A stretch of DNA of 8,931 nt from an uncultured Eggerthella sp. (lineage in GTDB: Bacteria; Actinomycetota; Coriobacteriia; Coriobacteriales; Eggerthellaceae). Shown one piece after another: positions 1 through 5,399 of this stretch. The stretch spans positions 1 through 8,931 of the forward strand of contig CABRGJ010000020.1 of NCBI GenBank assembly GCA_902470405.1. The letters run 5' to 3'. The position numbers and the translations under genes are program-made. The notes beneath the pieces were generated by a model that had not been told where the DNA came from, did not search any database, and was given only the letters and a program-made list of their open reading frames with translations. Numbering within the stretch: position 1 is the first letter of the stretch; every line of letters starts with the position of its first letter.

Positions 1-259
1 TATCAATGATTCCCGCGCAATGAATGATGTAAAGTCCTTCAGTGCACTTTGCGGCCTTGATGCTAAATGGCTCAATGAGAGTTTTAGGCTTTGTTATATC
101 ACCTGAAAAAATGCGACATTCAAGCCCATTCAACGATCTAAGATCGGCATTTGGCAAAACAAGTGCGCGTATTTCGACATTAGTATGAGTCGAGTTAAGC
201 TCTCTGATGATGTTATTGCCAACAAAACCGTTTGCGCCTGTGATTATGTAGGTGCGCAT
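1..259 (-). CDS. NAD-dependent epimerase/dehydratase family protein, N-terminal 86 codons (cut by window edge)
   Basis: Reading from an ATG at 259, the frame stays open to the left edge, so only the N terminus is present. It opens MRTYIITGANGFVGNNIIRE. The TGANGFVG motif at residues 7-14 is the TGxxGxxG dinucleotide-binding loop of extended short-chain dehydrogenases (sugar epimerases/dehydratases). Near the edge comes LYIIHCAGIID (about residues 76-86), matching the conserved beta-strand plus 'HxAG' segment after the second helix. The start is supported by AAGGTGA (264-270 on the complement) four bases upstream. The substrate cannot be told: nucleotide-sugar epimerase, dihydroflavonol-reductase-like or another subfamily are all possible, because the catalytic YxxxK lies outside the window. 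It is more AT-rich than the core genes to the right. Confidence 0.85.
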   Translation of the reverse strand, partial: MRTYIITGANGFVGNNIIRELNSTHTNVEIRALVLPNADLRSLNGLECRIFSGDITKPKTLIEPFSIKAAKCTEGLYIIHCAGIID

Positions 260-276
260 AATCTCACCTTCCAAAG

Positions 277-304
277 TGCTTAGTAGTCTGCATGGTCATG
301 TCAA
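277..304 (-). promoter_or_regulatory. Weak candidate promoter for the epimerase gene
   Basis: A perfect -35 hexamer TTGACA sits at 299-304 on the complement. A poor -10 candidate (TAAGCA, 277-282) follows after a 16-base spacer, with the epimerase start 18 bases further on. Just upstream of the -35, at 320-331, is the short inverted repeat CATGC-TT-GCATG, which could be an operator. Only the -35 is convincing. Confidence 0.3.
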
Positions 305-361
305 GGCAAGTGATAAAGTCATGCTTGCATGCCGTATAGCTTGAATTCTAGTAAACACTGT

Positions 362-413
362 GTTGCATAACGGCCATATTGAACAAAAGTGCACCAGCCG
401 TTGGTTATGCAAC
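362..413. repeat. 10-bp perfect inverted repeat with T-rich flank
   Basis: GTTGCATAAC (362-371) is repeated inverted as GTTATGCAAC (404-413). GGC/GCC (372-374 / 397-399) can extend the stem after a bulge. On the plus strand GTTTTTG follows directly, so the transcript would fold like an intrinsic terminator with a long loop. No plus-strand gene precedes it. On the minus strand no T-tract follows. It may be a decayed terminator, an operator or an end of a lost element. Confidence 0.4.
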
Positions 414-579
414 GTTTTTGATGAAAATGCTGCAATTCGTAAAGATAATCACAAGCGTCGATTCCGTGATAGAGGTCGTGAGCATGTCTCGCTCGGTCTC
501 GTTTTTGATACCGATAGTATCCTGCACCCAGAGCGTTCTTTCAGCGCACGCTCTTTCGTTGAGTTATTCATATCCCGAC

Positions 580-604
580 TTGAATACCAGCCAGAGTGTC
601 ACTG
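580..604 (+). repeat. Short dispersed repeat, copy 1
   Basis: This 25-base sequence begins TTGAATACCAG and ends GTCACTG. It matches 21 of 25 positions of the sequence at 1497-1521; the differences are confined to positions 12 and 15-17. It lies in non-coding DNA. Confidence 0.5.
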
Positions 605-612
605 TTTTAAAA

Positions 613-720
613 CTAATTTTTGTCCATATGGTCAACGATAAAATTTATGATACCGTTAACAATCCAAACGGCGAGTTTCCACGCAATGCAAATAAAAGCT
701 AGACATACCGTTATAACCAT
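613..720 (-). CDS. Possible 35-residue membrane peptide or fragment of a lost gene
   Basis: An ATG at 720 opens a 35-codon frame (MVITVCLAFICIAWKL..., stop TAG at 613-615) that is mostly one hydrophobic helix. The frame is open further upstream to 789, adding 23 residues rich in Lys/Arg just before the hydrophobic stretch (...GLIRKDARHKLL). This is the usual inside-positive layout of a membrane segment. There is no good ribosome site in front of the ATG: the nearest AGG is 15 bases away. The upstream extension has no ATG, GTG or TTG. It could be a C-terminal relic of a longer membrane protein, a small membrane peptide, or chance. No family is recognised. Confidence 0.2.
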   Translation of the reverse strand: MVITVCLAFICIAWKLAVWIVNGIINFIVDHMDKN

Positions 721-833
721 TACTAGCAGTTTGTGCCTCGCATCTTTTCTAATCAGTCCGCGAATCTTTATCCAGATCAGTTTATAAATCTATCTTGGCA
801 GGATCTCGCCCGTTATTGACGATGTTAGCGCCA

Positions 834-1343
834 TTACATTCCAAATGCAGGGTCATATTCTACGATGCCCTGAATAGGCTCCGCTGTTGGTTTCAGCTTG
901 ATTGCCATAAAGGCATCGCTTGGTACTTCAAAAGGAGCTACTATCCCAAACAAGTCCGCAGATCTATACCCCGCTTTTGGATAATAGCAAGGATCCCCAA
1001 GAACAATAGAATACTCGTAACCGAGCTCACGTGCTATTTTATGCCCCTCGGCCATTAATGATAGACCTATACCTTGATGTTGATATGCTGGCAAAACTGA
1101 TAGTGGAGCAAGTGCAAGTGCAGTTTTTTCACAAACCTTCACTTCGGTGAAAAGAATATGACCTACGACATGGCCATCGCATAATGCGACAAGAGATAAT
1201 TCCGGAACAAAAGCCTTGCTATTACGTAGAGCAACGACAACATCCTGTTCATTTCCATCGCGATGTTCAGCGCTTTCAAAAGCAAGCTTTACAATTTGGT
1301 ATACGGTATCGTGGTCGCTGGGCTGTTCTTGTCTTATATTCAA
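834..1343 (-). CDS. GNAT-family N-acetyltransferase (YhbS/COG3153-like)
   Basis: This 169-residue protein is of normal length for a single-domain GNAT enzyme, which transfers an acetyl group from acetyl-CoA to an amine. The acetyl-CoA pyrophosphate loop is QHQGIG (residues 88-93), preceded by the beta-4 strand APLSVLPAY. The later segment VLGDPCYYPKAGY (114-126) is typical of the YhbS/COG3153 subgroup, whose substrates are mostly unknown. The start is a TTG at 1343: AAAGGAG sits seven bases upstream and an in-frame TAA lies a few codons before it, so no earlier start is possible. The gene stands alone, with non-coding DNA on both sides and no clear terminator after its stop. Substrate unknown; family assignment is firm. 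Confidence 0.9.
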   Translation of the reverse strand: MNIRQEQPSDHDTVYQIVKLAFESAEHRDGNEQDVVVALRNSKAFVPELSLVALCDGHVVGHILFTEVKVCEKTALALAPLSVLPAYQHQGIGLSLMAEGHKIARELGYEYSIVLGDPCYYPKAGYRSADLFGIVAPFEVPSDAFMAIKLKPTAEPIQGIVEYDPAFGM

Positions 1344-1384
1344 CGCTTTTCTCCTTTATCAGGCTACAACGTTTTCTTTCGATC

Positions 1385-1412
1385 TTACCAATATATGCCT
1401 AGCTGAAATAAT
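1385..1412 (+). promoter_or_regulatory. Candidate plus-strand promoter for the structured RNA
   Basis: TTACCA (1385-1390) and AATAAT (1407-1412, five of six matches to TATAAT) are separated by 16 bases and would start transcription near 1418-1420. A second -35-like TTGACC at 1431 has no matching -10. The location, 170-200 bases before a strong plus-strand terminator, supports it. Confidence 0.35.
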
Positions 1413-1455
1413 CACCTAAACCAAAATCTTTTGACCTTCATGTTGTGTTAAGGCT

Positions 1456-1476
1456 CTTCCTTATGCAAGGAGGTGA
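1456..1476 (+). promoter_or_regulatory. Hairpin that sequesters a strong Shine-Dalgarno
   Basis: AAGGAGGTGA (1467-1476) is fully complementary to the 3' end of 16S rRNA. Its AAGGAGG pairs with CTTCCTT just upstream over seven base pairs (one G-U) with a four-base loop. Such pairing would block ribosome access until it is opened. The ATG at 1483 lies nine bases after GGAGG, an ideal distance. Confidence 0.5.
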
Positions 1477-1500
1477 ATGACCATGCATACAAACGTTTGA
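1477..1500 (+). CDS. Candidate 7- or 5-codon leader ORF
   Basis: ATG at 1477 reads MTMHTNV and stops at TGA 1498-1500. The second ATG at 1483 gives MHTNV and has the better spacing to the Shine-Dalgarno. The peptide has no run of one amino acid, so it does not look like a classic amino-acid attenuator. A GTG at 1473 opens a longer overlapping frame, but it lies inside the ribosome site and its reading runs through the terminator. Whether the mini-ORF is translated is unknown. Confidence 0.35.
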   Translation: MTMHTNV

Positions 1501-1521
1501 ATACCAGTCAAGATGTCACTG
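1497..1521 (+). repeat. Short dispersed repeat, copy 2 (inside the RNA locus)
   Basis: This matches copy 1 at 580-604 in 21 of 25 positions. Its first part (GAATACCA, two bases, CAAGA) also matches a minus-strand sequence at 2229-2249. The repeat begins at the mini-ORF stop codon and ends just before the GAGTC closing stem. Confidence 0.5.
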
Positions 1522-1591
1522 CGAGTCAAAATAAAGACTTAGTCTTAAATGTCCTTCATGGGACGCCACGTAGGTGGTACTTCGACTCACT

Positions 1592-1620
1592 AAAGCCTCT
1601 TCGGAGGCTTTTCTTTTTTC
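1592..1620 (+). terminator. Strong intrinsic terminator, plus strand
   Basis: AAAGCCTC (1592-1599) and GAGGCTTT (1604-1611) form a perfect 8-bp stem capped by an extra-stable cUUCGg tetraloop, followed by TCTTTTTTC. There is no T-tract on the minus-strand side, so it works only for plus-strand transcripts. This shows that a plus-strand RNA ends here. Confidence 0.9.
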
Positions 1621-1770
1621 AGCAAACCGCACATTTGAGCTGCGATTATGCTTTTCAGGTTAGTATTGCATACCTTATCAGGGCAAGTCTAGCATCTATT
1701 TTTCTTGAGGGTGTTTCTTCAATGGGACACGCTAGAGAAAGGCCAAATGGTAGAGAGCGCAGGAAAGGCT
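1621..1770. other. Intergenic DNA after the FMN-protein gene
   Basis: The 150 bases between the plus-strand terminator and the stop codon of the FMN-binding gene show no coding signal. On the minus strand a 6-bp stem (GTAGAG/CTCTAC) forms right at that gene's stop, but only a weak T-rich stretch follows, so it is at best a poor terminator. Confidence 0.4.
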
Positions 1771-2175
1771 CTACAGCTCGATCGCGCGTTCGCTGCCATC
1801 GATATCAGCGATCTTGGCAATGCCATTGCGTACTGAGAAGAATGTGAGGCGTGGATCGTTCGGTCCATCGTAGGATTCGCCAAGGCCGATCATGTGCTCG
1901 TAACCAGCAACACGCGTTGCTTCGCCTGGTACGCTATCGAAATCTGCTTCGCCGGTTACGATGATCCAAGGTTGTCCTGGGTGCCAGCCAGAGCCTTCGA
2001 ACTTCGGGTTTGCTTGAAGCTGCTCATAAACATCCTTGTTCGTTGCGGTGCAGAACCAAAGCTTTCCACCATCTTCTGCCGCAAAACTGAAGGGGCGAAC
2101 ATGCGGTTGGTCGCCTTCACAGGTCGCCAGGAACCAGCAGGGGATATTGGTAAGGTAATCGATCACTTCATCCAT
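1771..2175 (-). CDS. Pyridoxamine 5'-phosphate oxidase-like FMN-binding split-barrel protein
   Basis: A 134-residue protein of the FMN-binding split-barrel superfamily (COG5015/NimA-like small members). The N-terminal helix MDEVIDYLTNIPCWFLAT is followed by the strand HVRPF (25-29) and LWFCTATNKDVY (39-50), the usual flavin-phosphate-contacting region. The central GQPWIIVTGEADF strand completes the barrel. Proteins of this size bind FMN or F420 and reduce unknown substrates; true PNPOx activity is not implied. The start chosen is the ATG at 2175, because AAGGAG lies five bases upstream. The same frame is open for 41 more codons, but that extension would overlap ecfT and has no better ribosome site. 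It is 74 bases downstream of ecfT and may be co-transcribed. A flavoprotein beside a possible riboflavin importer is suggestive but unproven. Confidence 0.85.
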   Translation of the reverse strand: MDEVIDYLTNIPCWFLATCEGDQPHVRPFSFAAEDGGKLWFCTATNKDVYEQLQANPKFEGSGWHPGQPWIIVTGEADFDSVPGEATRVAGYEHMIGLGESYDGPNDPRLTFFSVRNGIAKIADIDGSERAIEL

Positions 2176-2228
2176 GGGTGCTCCTTGATCGGATCTGCCA
2201 ACAGCGTAAATAAAGCGTATGGGCTGCT

Positions 2229-2249
2229 GGTCTTGTTTGGTATTCGAAC
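2229..2249 (-). repeat. Partial third match to the short dispersed repeat
   Basis: On the complement, GTTCGAATACCAAACAAGA starts right after the ecfT stop and resembles the start of copy 2 (GTTTGAATACCAGTCAAGA), with mismatches at three of those 19 positions. It lies in the gap between ecfT and the FMN-protein gene. It could be chance. Confidence 0.3.
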
Positions 2250-3068
2250 TTATGACCAGCCGAGCTGGATCAAAATGATATTCACTAGAATAACGCATGC
2301 GAGCGCGAAGAGCAGGTAGATAAGCCCGCCAAGATCGCGCTTTGCGTAATGCAGCTCTCGTAAGCTCGTGCGATTCTCTCCGCCATGATAGCAGCGTGCA
2401 TCCATACCGAGCGAAAGCGTTTCAGCATGACGAAATGCACTAGTGAACAAAGGCACGATGAGCGACACCATCATGCTGAATGTGCCCCGTGCGTTCGTTT
2501 TGAAGTTCGCACCACGCGAGATCTGGGCGCGATAGATGGTCTGCAGTTCAGTGGCAAACTGGGGGAGGAAGCGAAGCGCGATACCCATCATGGTTGCAAG
2601 CTCGTGTGCAGGAACTCCGATACGCTTCAAAGGACCGAGCAGTTTTTCGAATGCGTCGGTGATGTTGAGCGTGGTGGTGGAGAGCGTGAGCAAGCTCATG
2701 CCAAGCAACAGGAGCGTCAGGCGAATAACGATGAAAAGGCACTGGTGGAGGCCTTGCTCGCTGATGCAGATGATGCCGAACTGAAAATAGATCGTGCCGC
2801 CCTGTACAAAGAAGATATTCAAAAGGCCCGTGAATACGACCAAGATCGCAAGAGGTGCGATGCTCACGAATGCTTGTTTGATCGAGATCTTCGCGAAGAA
2901 GAACATGCCGAACGTGAATAGTGCTGCTACCGCTAACGCGAGGTAGCTTTGCGCTGCGAATACGACCACCATGAACAAGACGGAGAGCAGTAACTTTGCA
3001 CGCGGATCCATATGATGCACGATGGACTCGCGTGAGATATATCGTCCGAAGATGGTCTGTAGGTTCAT
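2250..3068 (-). CDS. ecfT: Energy-coupling factor transporter transmembrane protein EcfT (CbiQ family)
   Basis: EcfT is the membrane scaffold that holds the substrate-binding S protein and transmits ATPase movement to it. This 272-residue version is a normal family length. It has the N-terminal SIVHHMDPRAKLLLS block (residues 15-29), four or more hydrophobic helices (about 26-58, 66-88, 107-130, 246-269) and RFLPQ (166-170) at the start of the cytoplasmic coupling region. The two coupling-helix motifs that dock into the ATPases are visible as SRG (184-186) and DARCY (223-227), the latter a common variant of Ala-Arg-Gly. I chose the ATG at 3068, four bases after the ecfA2 stop. The frame is open 39 codons further, but that part overlaps ecfA2 and does not look like EcfT. 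The ribosome site is weak, so translation is probably coupled to ecfA2. Confidence 0.95.
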   Translation of the reverse strand: MNLQTIFGRYISRESIVHHMDPRAKLLLSVLFMVVVFAAQSYLALAVAALFTFGMFFFAKISIKQAFVSIAPLAILVVFTGLLNIFFVQGGTIYFQFGIICISEQGLHQCLFIVIRLTLLLLGMSLLTLSTTTLNITDAFEKLLGPLKRIGVPAHELATMMGIALRFLPQFATELQTIYRAQISRGANFKTNARGTFSMMVSLIVPLFTSAFRHAETLSLGMDARCYHGGENRTSLRELHYAKRDLGGLIYLLFALACVILVNIILIQLGWS

Positions 3069-3072
3069 AGCG

Positions 3073-3945
3073 CTACCTATTCCCCAGCAGCATTGCAAGA
3101 CGATCGGCGAGCGATTCAGGAGAGTAAAGACCCTCCTCGAGCGGAACACCAAGCTCGCGCAGTTCGTTGGCCATACGTTGTGCATGCGGTACGCCTAGTC
3201 CTATCTCGCGCAGCTCGACTGCGTGAGCGAACACCTCTTTAGGGGTTCCTGCAAGCGCGATCTCGCCTTGATCGAGCACGAGCACGCGGTCTGCAAGGCG
3301 CGCGATGTCATTCATGTTATGAGAGACCATTACGAGTGTGATACCGTGCTTCTTATGGAGACGATCGATGAATGCGAGGAAGTCGTTTCTTGATGCAGGA
3401 TCAAGCCCTGCGACTGGCTCATCGAGCACGAGAGTAGTTGGCTTCATGGCGAGTACGCCTGCGAATGCGACGCGACGTTGTTGGCCTCCCGAGAGTTCGA
3501 AGGGGGATCGATCTTTGAAGTCTTCATAGTCGAGTTCGACAAGTTCGAGCGCGGCTTTCACGCGAGATTCGACCTCTTCAGCCGATAAGCCCAGGTTGCG
3601 CGGGCCGAATGCAACATCCTCGTATACCGTTGCGGCGAAGAGTTGATGTTCGGGGTATTGGAATACGATGCCGATATCGCCGCGTGCGAGGTTTGCGACC
3701 TTCTTGTCGGAAAGGTCTTGGCCGTTCCAAAGCACGCGTCCTTCAGTCGGTTCGAGGACACCATTCAAATGGAGCACGAGCGTCGATTTGCCTGAGCCCG
3801 TATGGCCAGCGATCGCAAGGAATTCGCCATCTTCGATCGAGAACGATATGGCGTTCATTGCCCAAACTGGAGACTGACCTTCCTTTACCTGACGCTTGGT
3901 TAGGGGCGCATAGGTGTAGCTGACGTGTTCGAATACAAGAGCCAT
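3073..3945 (-). CDS. ecfA2: Energy-coupling factor transporter ATPase EcfA2
   Basis: One of the two ATPases of the ECF vitamin transporter, 290 residues. The ABC motifs appear in order: Walker A GHTGSGKST (47-55), Q-loop FQYPEHQLF (Gln96), signature LSGGQ (151-155), Walker B TLVLDE (171-176) followed by PVAGLD, and H-loop His209 in MVSHNMND. The 'DEPVAGLD' form and the longer N-terminal loop (residues 13-28) fit the EcfA2 branch rather than EcfA1. The C-terminal 70 residues form the extension seen in ECF ATPases. AAGGAGG (3950-3956) stands four bases before the ATG at 3945. The first 46 bases overlap the end of ecfA1 in another frame. It is expected to pair with EcfA1 on the cytoplasmic face. 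Confidence 0.95.
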   Translation of the reverse strand: MALVFEHVSYTYAPLTKRQVKEGQSPVWAMNAISFSIEDGEFLAIAGHTGSGKSTLVLHLNGVLEPTEGRVLWNGQDLSDKKVANLARGDIGIVFQYPEHQLFAATVYEDVAFGPRNLGLSAEEVESRVKAALELVELDYEDFKDRSPFELSGGQQRRVAFAGVLAMKPTTLVLDEPVAGLDPASRNDFLAFIDRLHKKHGITLVMVSHNMNDIARLADRVLVLDQGEIALAGTPKEVFAHAVELREIGLGVPHAQRMANELRELGVPLEEGLYSPESLADRLAMLLGNR

Positions 3946-4742
3946 AACGCCTCCTTCAGTGCTTCTCGATCCACGAATGTGGGGATATCAATGCCTTTAT
4001 CTTGCAGGAGTCGCGAAAGCTGCGTAGCGAAAGGGATGTCGAGATTGAGTTCGCGCAGTACATCGTCTTGGGTGAGCACCTCTTCAGGAGTGCCATCGAG
4101 CACAATTCGTCCTTCGCGCAGCACAAGAACGCGGTCTGCTTCCGCAGCCTCTTCCATATAATGCGTGATCATGATCACGGTCATGCCCTGTTCATGCAGC
4201 TCTTTGCAAACACGCATGAGCCCGCGTCTGCCACGAGGGTCGAGCATAGCAGAAGCTTCGTCGAAGATGAGGATCTGTGGCTCCATCGCGAGTACGCCTG
4301 CTATAGCAACACGTTGTTTCTGACCGCCTGAAAGCGCCGTGGTCTCGCGCTTCTCGAAGCCTGTCAAACCGACTTGAGCAAGCGCCGATTCGACCCGTTG
4401 TCGAAGTTCAGGATTGGGTATACCGAGGTTCTCGGGACCGAAGGCTACATCATTTTCTACGAGGCTCGCAACGATCTGATCGTCGGGATTTTGGAAGACC
4501 GAACCTGCTCGCGAGCGAATCGAGAAGGTGTTCTCTGCGTTGGATGTGATGAGGCCATCGACAACGACTTTGCCCTTATCAGGAAGCAAGAGGGCGTTGA
4601 TGAGCTTCGAAAACGTAGATTTACCCGATCCATTTGCGCCGAGTACGCAGACGAACTGCCCTTGAGGAATCTCGACCGAGATGTTCTCAAGCACATAGTC
4701 TTCGCTCGTATAGGTGAACGAAACGTCTTCGAAGGAGATCAT
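3900..4742 (-). CDS. ecfA1: Energy-coupling factor transporter ATPase EcfA1
   Basis: The partner ATPase of EcfA2, 280 residues. Motifs: Walker A GANGSGKST (35-43), Q-loop FQNPDDQ (Gln84), signature LSGGQ (137-141), Walker B ILIFDE (157-162) and H-loop His194 in MITHYMEEA. The 'DEASAMLD' sequence after Walker B is characteristic of EcfA1. The ATG at 4742 follows the stop codon of the S-component gene with no base between them (TAGATG), so translation is probably by re-initiation; no strong ribosome site of its own is seen. Its last 15 codons run through the ribosome site and start of ecfA2, an unusually long overlap. If the extra C-terminal residues are not needed, this may simply be a drifted stop. 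Confidence 0.95.
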   Translation of the reverse strand: MISFEDVSFTYTSEDYVLENISVEIPQGQFVCVLGANGSGKSTFSKLINALLLPDKGKVVVDGLITSNAENTFSIRSRAGSVFQNPDDQIVASLVENDVAFGPENLGIPNPELRQRVESALAQVGLTGFEKRETTALSGGQKQRVAIAGVLAMEPQILIFDEASAMLDPRGRRGLMRVCKELHEQGMTVIMITHYMEEAAEADRVLVLREGRIVLDGTPEEVLTQDDVLRELNLDIPFATQLSRLLQDKGIDIPTFVDREALKEALWLLYSNTSATPMRP

Positions 4743-5333
4743 CTACGCGCGACCCTTCTTCTGGTCTTTCTTTGGTGTGATGAGATTCGAGATCGATTTA
4801 TAGATGATCAAGGTGAGGATCGAGTTGATGGCGCCTTTCAGCAGGTTGAAAGGTACGAGGATCGGCCAGATCATGGCGATGACAGCGTCAAGTGGAACGC
4901 CCAGCCAAGCAGGAGTGATGATAAGGTTTCCGACGATCGCTCCAACGACCGCGAGCAGCGTACCTACAACGAGTGCGATGACAGCGCCTGCGAAGGTGTG
5001 CTTGTACTTATAGATGAGTGCAGCGGGCAGAATGTAGAAGATCACGACGATGATATTCATCACTGCACCACTGAAGTCTGCCATGAGCAGGCCATGGAGG
5101 ATGGCGGTGAGGATGCCGACCGCCACGCCGCCGCCAGGGCCATAAGCGAAACCAGCCACCATAGCGGGCATGTTCGACGCGTCGAATTTCAGCCAAGTGA
5201 CACCAGGAAGCAGCGGGAACTCGATGAACGAGAGCAGAACACCGATCGCGGTCATGAGCGCCATGGTCACCAGCTGACGAGTGCTCCAGATGTTCGTGTT
5301 GTTATTGGCCTGATTCGTTGGCGTGCCTGCCAT
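4743..5333 (-). CDS. ECF transporter substrate-binding S component, RibU-like
   Basis: A 196-residue membrane protein with about six hydrophobic segments (roughly 21-40, 52-80, 88-108, 114-138, 148-163, 166-182) and a basic tail (TPKKDQKKGRA), typical of S components that bind a vitamin and toggle in the membrane. The block WLKFDASNMPAM (47-58) followed by GFAYGP (61-66) matches the pattern of riboflavin-type S proteins (RibU/ECF_trnsprt), so riboflavin or a related flavin is the first guess; other vitamins cannot be excluded. The ATG at 5333 has AAGGAG (5339-5344) five bases upstream. It is the first gene of the operon. No FMN riboswitch fits upstream: only 23 bases separate the start from the tRNA terminator. 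Confidence 0.88.
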   Translation of the reverse strand: MAGTPTNQANNNTNIWSTRQLVTMALMTAIGVLLSFIEFPLLPGVTWLKFDASNMPAMVAGFAYGPGGGVAVGILTAILHGLLMADFSGAVMNIIVVIFYILPAALIYKYKHTFAGAVIALVVGTLLAVVGAIVGNLIITPAWLGVPLDAVIAMIWPILVPFNLLKGAINSILTLIIYKSISNLITPKKDQKKGRA

Positions 5334-5356
5334 CTGTTCTCCTTCTGTTCGTTACT

Positions 5357-5388
5357 AAAAAGAACACGGCATGAGATCATGCCGTGTT
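5357..5388 (-). terminator. Intrinsic terminator after tRNA-Arg
   Basis: The arms AACACGGCATGA (5363-5374) and TCATGCCGTGTT (5377-5388) are perfectly complementary and form an 11-bp stem with a four-base loop. On the minus strand CTTTTTAG follows. It lies 11 bases beyond the tRNA CCA end and 23 bases before the S-component start codon. Confidence 0.9.
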
Positions 5389-5399
5389 GCTCGTTTCTC

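Larger units (their letters stand above)
414..833. other. Long non-coding or decayed stretch between epimerase and GNAT genes
   Basis: No convincing gene lies here. A plus-strand open frame of 107 codons (379-702, TTG start) has no ribosome site and an unremarkable composition. On the minus strand short open pieces in different frames are interrupted by stops. The clearest is at 613-789 and contains a hydrophobic segment. A 7-bp hairpin, AGAGCGT/ACGCTCT, lies at about 532-555 without a T-tract. The stretch also contains one copy (580-604) of the short repeat shared with the RNA locus at 1497. It is compatible with the remains of a lost gene, but nothing is recognisable. Confidence 0.5.
1418..1620 (+). 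ncRNA. Candidate structured leader or small RNA ending in an intrinsic terminator
   Basis: Inferred from pairing visible by eye. Hairpin A: CTTCCTT (1456-1462) with AAGGAGG (1467-1473), loop ATGC, burying a near-perfect Shine-Dalgarno. A mini-ORF follows (1483-1500). Next, GAGTC (1523-1527) can pair with GACTC (1584-1588), enclosing three hairpins: AAGAC-TTA-GTCTT (1534-1546), GTCC/GGAC (1551-1564) and CCAC-GTAG-GTGG (1566-1577). This gives a four-way junction. A strong terminator (1592-1620) closes the transcript. No plus-strand gene follows: the next gene is on the minus strand. It could be an attenuated leader whose target gene was lost, a free small RNA, or a regulator acting in trans. 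It matches no family I recognise. The terminator is firm, the rest is inference. Confidence 0.5.

Noticed and set aside
379..702. Plus-strand frame of 107 codons in the left non-coding stretch
   Set aside because: TTG start without ribosome site, no recognisable domain, and it overlaps an inverted repeat. Probably chance.
1565..1611. T-box riboswitch
   Set aside because: AGGTGGTAC (1572-1580) followed by a terminator resembles the T-box core, but the AGGGTGGNACCGCG consensus is not complete, there is no Stem I or specifier loop, and no aminoacyl-tRNA or amino-acid gene follows.
1473..1847. Plus-strand frame of 124 codons from GTG at 1473
   Set aside because: The start lies inside the Shine-Dalgarno, the frame reads straight through the strong terminator at 1592-1620 and then overlaps the FMN-protein gene in antisense.
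2176..2298. 41-codon N-terminal extension of the FMN-binding protein
   Set aside because: It overlaps the end of ecfT, and the ATG at 2175 has a well-placed AAGGAG. The extension does not resemble the family.
2385..2921. Plus-strand open frame of 178 codons opposite ecfT
   Set aside because: Charged, low-complexity translation with no ribosome site. EcfT on the other strand has all family motifs.
3069..3185. 39-codon N-terminal extension of EcfT
   Set aside because: It overlaps the end of ecfA2 and is not EcfT-like. The conserved N terminus begins at the ATG at 3068.
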